Shown here piece after piece: positions 58,693-64,000 of a stretch of 64,000 nucleotides of DNA. The position numbers were made by a program, and so were the translations under genes. Each line of letters starts with the position of its first letter. The first letter of the stretch is position 1. The stretch covers positions 1,054,001 to 1,118,000 of the forward strand of contig CP051242.1 of NCBI GenBank assembly GCA_017795005.1. Direction: 5' to 3'. Below the pieces are notes generated by a model. It was given only the letters and a program-made list of their open reading frames with translations. It did not search any database and had not been told where the DNA came from. Source of the DNA: Balneolaceae bacterium. Its GTDB lineage: Bacteria > Bacteroidota > Rhodothermia > Balneolales > Balneolaceae.

Positions 58693-59496
58693 CTACTCTC
58701 TTAGATCGTTTTTTAAACCGGATTTTTTCTCTTCTTCGTTGATGTAAATATCTTCGGATTCAATTTCGATTTCACCTGTATCTTTTTTCACTTTTCTTAT
58801 AGAAGCTTTCGCGGGTATCTGATCAACGATTTTATTTACAAGTTCTTTAAGTTTTCCAAGTTTCTTCTTGCGCCAGGCTACATCCAGTGTGTAAACCAAA
58901 ATGGAGCTAATGGTAAATAAAGAAGCAAATAAACCGGCACCTTCAAATGGAGTTGGGTCAAAAACTCCGAGTCCGATTCCGAATAAAATGGCTGCAAGAA
59001 TTCCACCATACATCACTCCCTCGGTTAACGAACTTGCAAGGCCAACTCTTTGTGAAACTCTTAGTCGTACTCCATGTTCACGTTTGGTTAAACTTGCAAC
59101 CGTTTCAATACCGGATAGAGAAGTATTTACCCACTCTTTTTTTGAATAGTCTTCTTTGGTTTTGCCAAAAGTATCGCCTCCTACATGATGTTTTAAATCG
59201 GTAGTAACTTCGTTCCAGATATCATCCATCAACGCTTCGGTGTTAATTTCCCGTTCTTCAAAAATATGCGTATCGGTTAATCCAGATCTTCGGGTGATAT
59301 TTTTTTCCCGGTATTCAAGGGCAGCTGTTTTTATAAAATCCATATCCAGACCCGCATCATCCCCAATTTGAAGAAGCTCGTCTATGGTAAGTCCCTTTTC
59401 TTTTTTAGAAGAATTTTCCTGCTCTAGTTTTTGAAGCTCAGCTGCTCTTTTAATAATAAGCTGGATTTCTTCTTCGGAATAAACTTTATCTGGCAT
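58693..59496 (-). CDS. Hypothetical protein with two membrane helices
   Basis: The first 70 residues of this 267-residue protein (EEEIQLIIKRAAELQKLEQE, LTIDELLQIGDDAGLDMDFIKTAALEY) form a helical module like the SHOCT/DUF1707-type linkers, placed before a beta-rich middle (about 90-150, with SKKEWVNTSLSGIETVASL). Two hydrophobic segments follow near 165-185 and 195-215 (GVMYGGILAAILFGIGLGVF, GLFASLFTISSILVYTLD), then a basic helix (VAWRKKKLGKLKELVNKIV) and an acidic C-terminus. I know no function. It faces the ankyrin gene tail to tail. Confidence 0.85.
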   Translation of the reverse strand: MPDKVYSEEEIQLIIKRAAELQKLEQENSSKKEKGLTIDELLQIGDDAGLDMDFIKTAALEYREKNITRRSGLTDTHIFEEREINTEALMDDIWNEVTTDLKHHVGGDTFGKTKEDYSKKEWVNTSLSGIETVASLTKREHGVRLRVSQRVGLASSLTEGVMYGGILAAILFGIGLGVFDPTPFEGAGLFASLFTISSILVYTLDVAWRKKKLGKLKELVNKIVDQIPAKASIRKVKKDTGEIEIESEDIYINEEEKKSGLKNDLRE

Positions 59497-59644
59497 ATTG
59501 TTGGTTTTTCAAGGAATATACAATGTTAGAATAGACCTCGCACTAACCAATTAAGTTTGCGAACCTCCATAAATAATTAGCAAATTTTTATCCTGTATGA
59601 TAGGTATGGTATTAATGAAGTCAGTGAGATATATTATGAGTGAT

Positions 59645-61732
59645 ATGAATAAAAAATATACACTTAGATTAGTTATAGTTTTTAGCTGGGTTTTATTTTT
59701 AAGTTACTCTGTTAGTGGTCAAATCTGGCAATCAATAAACGGTCCAATAGAATCTGATATAAGAGATATAGAAATTGTAGGTGATTCAGTTTTTGTTGTT
59801 GGGTATGAGGGAGGAATTTTTAAAAAACTAATCACTGACAAATCCTGGACTTATATAAAAACCGACTACGCTACTAACCTGAGTTTCTTAAAAACAGAAA
59901 AATTTTATTTAGCTGGAACTGCTGGTGTAGTTTTACTTTCGAATGGATTGGCCGTTAATCAACTTTTTATTTCATACGATTTCGGGAAGACCTGGAACTG
60001 GTTTGAAGACGGGTTACAAAACTGTCATTCGGTTTCTGAATTATTGGAAACGAGTTTAGATGATGTGCTTGTTGGTTGCGGCTCATTGTACATGTATAAC
60101 GACTCTTCCAAGACATTTCAGGATTTACTTCCCGGAATTGGAGGAAGAATTCAATTTATCAGGGAAATAAACAACCAGGTATTCTCAGGAACTACAAATG
60201 GTGTATTCATCTCTGAAAACCAGTTGATTGACTTCGAGTTGTTTGGACTGGACAGCCTTACTGTGTATGACATGACGGAAAGAAATGATAGCCTATTTTT
60301 TGTAACAAGCAATGGAATAAGTAGTTACTTCGGCGAAAGCTGGAAACTTTATGAAAATCAAGATGAGTTAGAATTTCTCTTTATTGAGGTTCTCGAAGCA
60401 AAGCTCATCGTTGGTACTGAAGAAGACATATACTATTTCTCAAGCTTAGAAAATGAGTTAACCCCTGTATTTGAAAACCAAATTGAGGGAACTATTAACC
60501 GGATTGAAGTTCATGAGGAAGCATTATTTGTTGCAACAACAAAAGGACTATATGAATGTGTAACAGAAACAGATACCTGTACAAACATGGAGATTCCAAA
60601 TTCATTTGTTTACTCTATATCACTTAGTGATAATGATCATTTATTTGCAAGTACTTTTTTTGGTTTGTACCGGTACAATATCGAATCTGAATTATGGGAC
60701 GAATCTCACATCCCGACAGATTCACACAGAAAAATACTATCGATTAACAGCGATTCATCATATAGCCATCAATACCATTTTATATATACTTGTAGTTTTC
60801 GTAACTCCAGCTGTAATTCAGTACAAGTAGATTCCGGCTTTCCTTTGTTTGATTTTGCTATTGATGAGGCTGGTGTTTTCTATGCGGCATCAAACAGAAA
60901 AGTCTTTCGGTCTGAGGATGCCAAAGTATTTGAAGAAATTGAATTCAATGAAAACAGAACGAATAGAAAACTTTTTACTATTGGGGATTCATTGCTGTTT
61001 ATTGGAACCAATGAAGCATTAATTAAAAAGGAAATTCAATCAGGAGATACGACTCAAATTAAATTTAACGGATATGGCGGAGGTCATTTTGCACACACAA
61101 AAGAGGGAGTAATTATAACCTATGCCTCGGGTGGTTTGTATCGAAGTAATGATTTTGGAAAAACCTGGAAAAAAATATTCAACGATTCACACATTTTAGT
61201 GGATGAATTTATTTCGAGCTCCACAATAACCAGTGATGGTAATTCTATTTTCCTTTTCACCACTTTTAATAGAATATTTGTTTCAAATAATTCGGGAACC
61301 AGCTGGGGAATTTTTGAAGATCAATTTAATGCCAGAGTTCGCACGTCTTTAATAAAGAACGATGAAAGTTTATTTGTGGGGACTTGGGGTGGTGGTGTTT
61401 TTGAATTTTCTTTACCTCTTGAACCACCAATTACCATATCCAATGAACAGGAGGCTCCTTCAACTCCCGGAACTTTTGTATTGTATCAAAATTATCCAAA
61501 CCCTTTTAATCCTTCCACAACGTTTTCGTTTGAGTTAAATAAGTCTGAATCCGTTTTAGTGGATGTTTACAATTCCTATGGACAACAAATTTTTTCCAAG
61601 AACCTTGGAAGATTAGGTTCAGGACTTCATTCAGAAACGGTTAACCTGTCAGAGTATGCAAGTGGAGTATATTTTGTAAAAGTTTCTGCCGGTAACGAAT
61701 CTCAAGTTATTAAGATGATGCTTATCAAATAA
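59645..61732 (+). CDS. Secreted propeller-type protein with type IX sorting domain
   Basis: I prefer the ATG at 59645: MNKKYTLRLVIVFSWVLFLS with VSGQ forms a clean signal peptide; the frame reaches 59597 (earlier ATGs at 59636 and 59615). The roughly 695-residue product has propeller-like repeats (I-x-VGDSVFVVGYEGGIF, GTTNGVFISENQ, VGTWGGGVFEF; photosynthesis-stability/sortilin-like blades) over about 20-600. It ends in a type A C-terminal sorting domain (VLYQNYPNPFNPSTTFSFEL to VIKMMLIK). It is probably exported by type IX secretion and attached to or released from the surface. The ligand is unknown. Confidence 0.9.
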   Translation: MNKKYTLRLVIVFSWVLFLSYSVSGQIWQSINGPIESDIRDIEIVGDSVFVVGYEGGIFKKLITDKSWTYIKTDYATNLSFLKTEKFYLAGTAGVVLLSNGLAVNQLFISYDFGKTWNWFEDGLQNCHSVSELLETSLDDVLVGCGSLYMYNDSSKTFQDLLPGIGGRIQFIREINNQVFSGTTNGVFISENQLIDFELFGLDSLTVYDMTERNDSLFFVTSNGISSYFGESWKLYENQDELEFLFIEVLEAKLIVGTEEDIYYFSSLENELTPVFENQIEGTINRIEVHEEALFVATTKGLYECVTETDTCTNMEIPNSFVYSISLSDNDHLFASTFFGLYRYNIESELWDESHIPTDSHRKILSINSDSSYSHQYHFIYTCSFRNSSCNSVQVDSGFPLFDFAIDEAGVFYAASNRKVFRSEDAKVFEEIEFNENRTNRKLFTIGDSLLFIGTNEALIKKEIQSGDTTQIKFNGYGGGHFAHTKEGVIITYASGGLYRSNDFGKTWKKIFNDSHILVDEFISSSTITSDGNSIFLFTTFNRIFVSNNSGTSWGIFEDQFNARVRTSLIKNDESLFVGTWGGGVFEFSLPLEPPITISNEQEAPSTPGTFVLYQNYPNPFNPSTTFSFELNKSESVLVDVYNSYGQQIFSKNLGRLGSGLHSETVNLSEYASGVYFVKVSAGNESQVIKMMLIK

Positions 61733-61736
61733 AAAA

Positions 61737-61760
61737 AGCCCTGGTTGAATAACCAGAGCT
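61737..61760 (-). terminator. Terminator between convergent type IX protein and P5C dehydrogenase genes
   Basis: AGCCCTGGTT (61737-61746) and AACCAGAGCT (61751-61760) form a stem with one mismatch. On the minus strand a run of T follows (bases 61736 to 61730), making it a good terminator for the dehydrogenase gene. The plus-strand side is weaker. Confidence 0.8.
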
Positions 61761-61787
61761 TTAAAATAAACATTCTGAATTTGAAAG

Positions 61788-63404
61788 CTATTTTTCTGAA
61801 GCGTATTCAAATTCATGTACATCCAAATCCACTCCATCACTAGGTCTGACAGTCATAGACTTGGGTTCAAGGAAGTATTTCAGGTAATCTCTTCCTCCGG
61901 CTTTTGCATCAGTTCCACTCATTTTGAATCCGCCAAATGGCTGTGCACCAACTAATGCTCCTGTACATTTTCGATTGATATATAGGTTACCAACTTTAAA
62001 CTTCCGTAATGCATTTTCAATCTTTTTAGGATCCTGAGAGAAATAAGCACCGGTAAGTCCGTAATCGGTACTATTTGCAATTCGAAGAGCATCTTCGGTG
62101 TCCTTCGCTTTGATGAAAGCTGTAACAGGACCAAAAATCTCTTCCTGAGCAATGCGTGCATTTTCATCCACATCAGCAAAAACTGTTGGTTCGATATAGT
62201 AACCCGGATTTTCAGTATCCGCTAATTTTCCTCCAGCCATTAGCTTTGCTTCGGATTTCCCAATCTCGATATAGCTCATAATTTTATCTACAGCTTTTTG
62301 ATTTACTACCGGACCGGAAGGGAAATTATCTTTCGCATCTCCAACTTTAAGTGCCTTTGTTTTCTCAACCACTTTCTGAAGTACTTCATCATAGACTGAT
62401 TCCACCACAATAGTTCTGGAACCAGCAGAACATTTTTGTCCCTGAAATCCAAAAGATCCTTTCACGATTTCCTCAGCTGCTCTGTCCAGATCCGCATCTG
62501 CATCTACAACAGTGGCATTTTTACCACCTAGCTCACATACCAGACGCTTTAAGAAATTTTGACCTTCAACCACTTTTCCGGCAATTTCTGCCATGTGTAG
62601 TCCTACTGCTTTCGAACCTGTAAAACTAATGAACCGGGTTTTAGGACTGGTAGTCAGAGCCTCACCCACTTCAATGTTATCTCCGGTAACAAAGTTGAAT
62701 ACACCTTTAGGTAATTCCACTTCCTCAAAAATTTCAGCAACGATATGCCCCATTTTTGGAGTATCAGGAGCTGGTTTAGCAACAACAGTATTTCCCGCTG
62801 CAATTGGAGCAGCTGCCATTCCCAGGTAGATTGCAAAAGGGAAGTTCCATGGAGAAATCGAAACTCCGGCTCCAATAGGCATATAAATGGTTTTATTGGC
62901 ATCGCCCCATGTATCTTTAACGGGCATCCCTTTATCCAAACGCATTGCTTCGTACGCGTAATAGATCAGGAAGTCGATTCCTTCAGCAGTATCTGCATCA
63001 GCTTCCAGGTAATTTTTACCGGCTTCGCTAATCATCCACGCATTTATTTCCATTCTGCGTCGCTTAACCACATTGGCAGCTTTAAGCAAATATTCAGCTC
63101 TTTCTTTAGCAGGAGTATACTGCCAGGTTTCGAATGCTTCCCAAGCCGAATCCAGTGCACCAAGTGCTTGCTCGGTACTAGCCATTTGAAAGGTGCCGAT
63201 TACTTCATTAGTATTTGATGGGTTATAACTTTCGAAGGTTCCGGAATCTCCTTTCACCCATTCGCCATTAATATATAAATCGTACTCTTGCCCGAAATTA
63301 GAGCGGGCATTTTCTAACGCTTTTTTTTGAGCAGAGTCTATGGTAGGATCAGAGAAGTCGAGATATTCTTCGTTTTTAAATTTTTCTAGTGTGATATCAG
63401 ACAT
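61788..63404 (-). CDS. rocA: 1-pyrroline-5-carboxylate dehydrogenase
   Basis: This 538-residue aldehyde dehydrogenase oxidises glutamate semialdehyde (from proline or arginine) to glutamate with NAD+. Family motifs are NFPFAIYLGMAAAPIAAGNTVVAKPA, SFTGSKAVGLHMAE, the catalytic Glu in VCELGGKNATVVD, and the catalytic Cys in GFQGQKCSAGSR. The C-terminal NRKCTGALVGAQPFGGFKMSGTDAKAGG is typical of the monofunctional RocA/PruA group. No proline dehydrogenase is next to it. It is divergent from gap with 246 bases between, in which no other gene is seen. Confidence 0.96.
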   Translation of the reverse strand: MSDITLEKFKNEEYLDFSDPTIDSAQKKALENARSNFGQEYDLYINGEWVKGDSGTFESYNPSNTNEVIGTFQMASTEQALGALDSAWEAFETWQYTPAKERAEYLLKAANVVKRRRMEINAWMISEAGKNYLEADADTAEGIDFLIYYAYEAMRLDKGMPVKDTWGDANKTIYMPIGAGVSISPWNFPFAIYLGMAAAPIAAGNTVVAKPAPDTPKMGHIVAEIFEEVELPKGVFNFVTGDNIEVGEALTTSPKTRFISFTGSKAVGLHMAEIAGKVVEGQNFLKRLVCELGGKNATVVDADADLDRAAEEIVKGSFGFQGQKCSAGSRTIVVESVYDEVLQKVVEKTKALKVGDAKDNFPSGPVVNQKAVDKIMSYIEIGKSEAKLMAGGKLADTENPGYYIEPTVFADVDENARIAQEEIFGPVTAFIKAKDTEDALRIANSTDYGLTGAYFSQDPKKIENALRKFKVGNLYINRKCTGALVGAQPFGGFKMSGTDAKAGGRDYLKYFLEPKSMTVRPSDGVDLDVHEFEYASEK

Positions 63405-63650
63405 TTTGTAGGTACTGGGTTTCGGTAGTTAAAATTTTTTATGTATCGGGTGAATTTCGAAGCCTAAATATAGCCAGAAAAGCGCTCCCAATTCAAAGAG
63501 CTTGTAAACTGTTTTTAAGTTAGTGTAAAGCCATTGAAAATGGGACTTAGTAATGGTAGTTTTACAGTCTATTAAGAACTTTATTTGATTGTGATTGGTT
63601 CCTAAATAGGGATTTGTTCATAATTATTCATTACAAAAAAAGGATTCGAA

Positions 63651-64000
63651 ATGTCAAAAATTAAAGTCGGAATAAATGGTTTTGGACGTATCGGTAGAAT
63701 GGTTACTCGAGCTATTCTTGCGAAGTACGCCGATCAAATTGATATCGTTGGTGTAAACGATCTTACCGATACTAACACGCTAGCTCATCTTTTTAAATAT
63801 GATTCGTCTCAGGGGATGTACAACGGAAATGTTTCTGTTGATGGAGATACCATTACTATTGATGATTTGAGCTTCAAAGTTACAGCTGAGCGTGACCCTG
63901 CTAACCTAAACTGGGGTGATCTTGGTGTTGATGTAGTAATTGAATCAACAGGATTTTTCGTTGATAAAGAAAGTGCAAGCAAACACCTGACTGCAGGAGC
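63651..64000 (+). CDS. gap: Glyceraldehyde-3-phosphate dehydrogenase, N-terminal part (cut by window edge)
   Basis: The reading frame from ATG 63651 is open to the end of the window (116 complete codons). It begins MSKIKVGINGFGRIGRMVTR, the classic NAD-binding opening of GAPDH, and goes on with DIVGVNDLTDTNTLAHLFKYDSSQG and VDVVIESTGFFVDKESASKH, the standard adenine- and nicotinamide-side segments. The catalytic Cys region lies beyond the edge. It performs the glycolytic oxidation of glyceraldehyde 3-phosphate. An A-rich stretch with AAAAAAAGGA precedes the start as a ribosome site. Confidence 0.98.
   Translation, partial: MSKIKVGINGFGRIGRMVTRAILAKYADQIDIVGVNDLTDTNTLAHLFKYDSSQGMYNGNVSVDGDTITIDDLSFKVTAERDPANLNWGDLGVDVVIESTGFFVDKESASKHLTAG

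Noticed and set aside
62745-63218. 157-codon plus-strand frame within the P5C dehydrogenase gene
   Set aside because: It is the complement of conserved dehydrogenase codons and has no independent support.

Overview
The window reads as chromosomal, gene-dense, AT-rich DNA from a marine-type member of the Balneolaeota/Rhodothermota branch next to Bacteroidota. The support for this is a type IX secretion sorting tail with the YPNPFNPSTT signature on the 711-residue protein at 59645-61732, sensor kinases with very long periplasmic propeller regions, DUF4199 and DUF6265 proteins, weak or absent Shine-Dalgarno sequences, and a FadN-type beta-oxidation cluster. The assignment is an inference from gene content. 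No phage, insertion sequence, CRISPR array or rRNA operon was seen.

Layout. 1-8.9 kb (minus strand): two tandem propeller histidine kinases (the first cut by the window edge), uvrA, and a response regulator fused to an adenylate cyclase whose C-terminus looks frameshifted. 9-16.1 kb: class II DAHP synthase, then a protein quality-control block of Hsp20 (with a near-ideal sigma-54 promoter), an HtrA protease and ClpB. 16.2-27.5 kb (minus strand): small accessory genes, including a tightly packed run of about ten genes (DUF4199, DUF1801, SRPBCC, AraC, DUF6265, a secreted lipocalin-like protein, two VOC proteins, a membrane protein and a bile-acid-type symporter), a membrane-anchored LuxR regulator, an M29 aminopeptidase and a lone ABC ATPase.

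27.6-38.1 kb (plus strand): lipid and acyl-CoA metabolism. An unusual acidic 583-residue protein is coupled to an acyl-CoA carboxylase, followed by fadD, fadN, fadA and a dienoyl-CoA reductase-like SDR. A four-helix-bundle (23S intervening-sequence type) gene bounded by a perfect 24-bp inverted repeat sits between fadN and fadA. 38.3-42.2 kb (minus strand): small exported and membrane proteins, and a BlaI/M56 pair with a perfect 20-bp palindrome as likely operator. 42.2-47.6 kb: an iron-sulfur (6-4)-type photolyase, a barrel protein, a class II CPD photolyase and rarA, which together form a light-repair and replication-repair block.

47.6-64 kb: an M23 peptidase preceded by a structured leader with an intrinsic terminator (candidate attenuator), a flavin reductase, a two-component pair, a lone receiver, tRNA-Leu(UAA) with a duplicated and interrupted 5-prime fragment beside it, Rel/SpoT, an HU-like protein, ruvX-def-fmt, an ankyrin protein, the type IX-secreted propeller protein, P5C dehydrogenase, and the start of gap.
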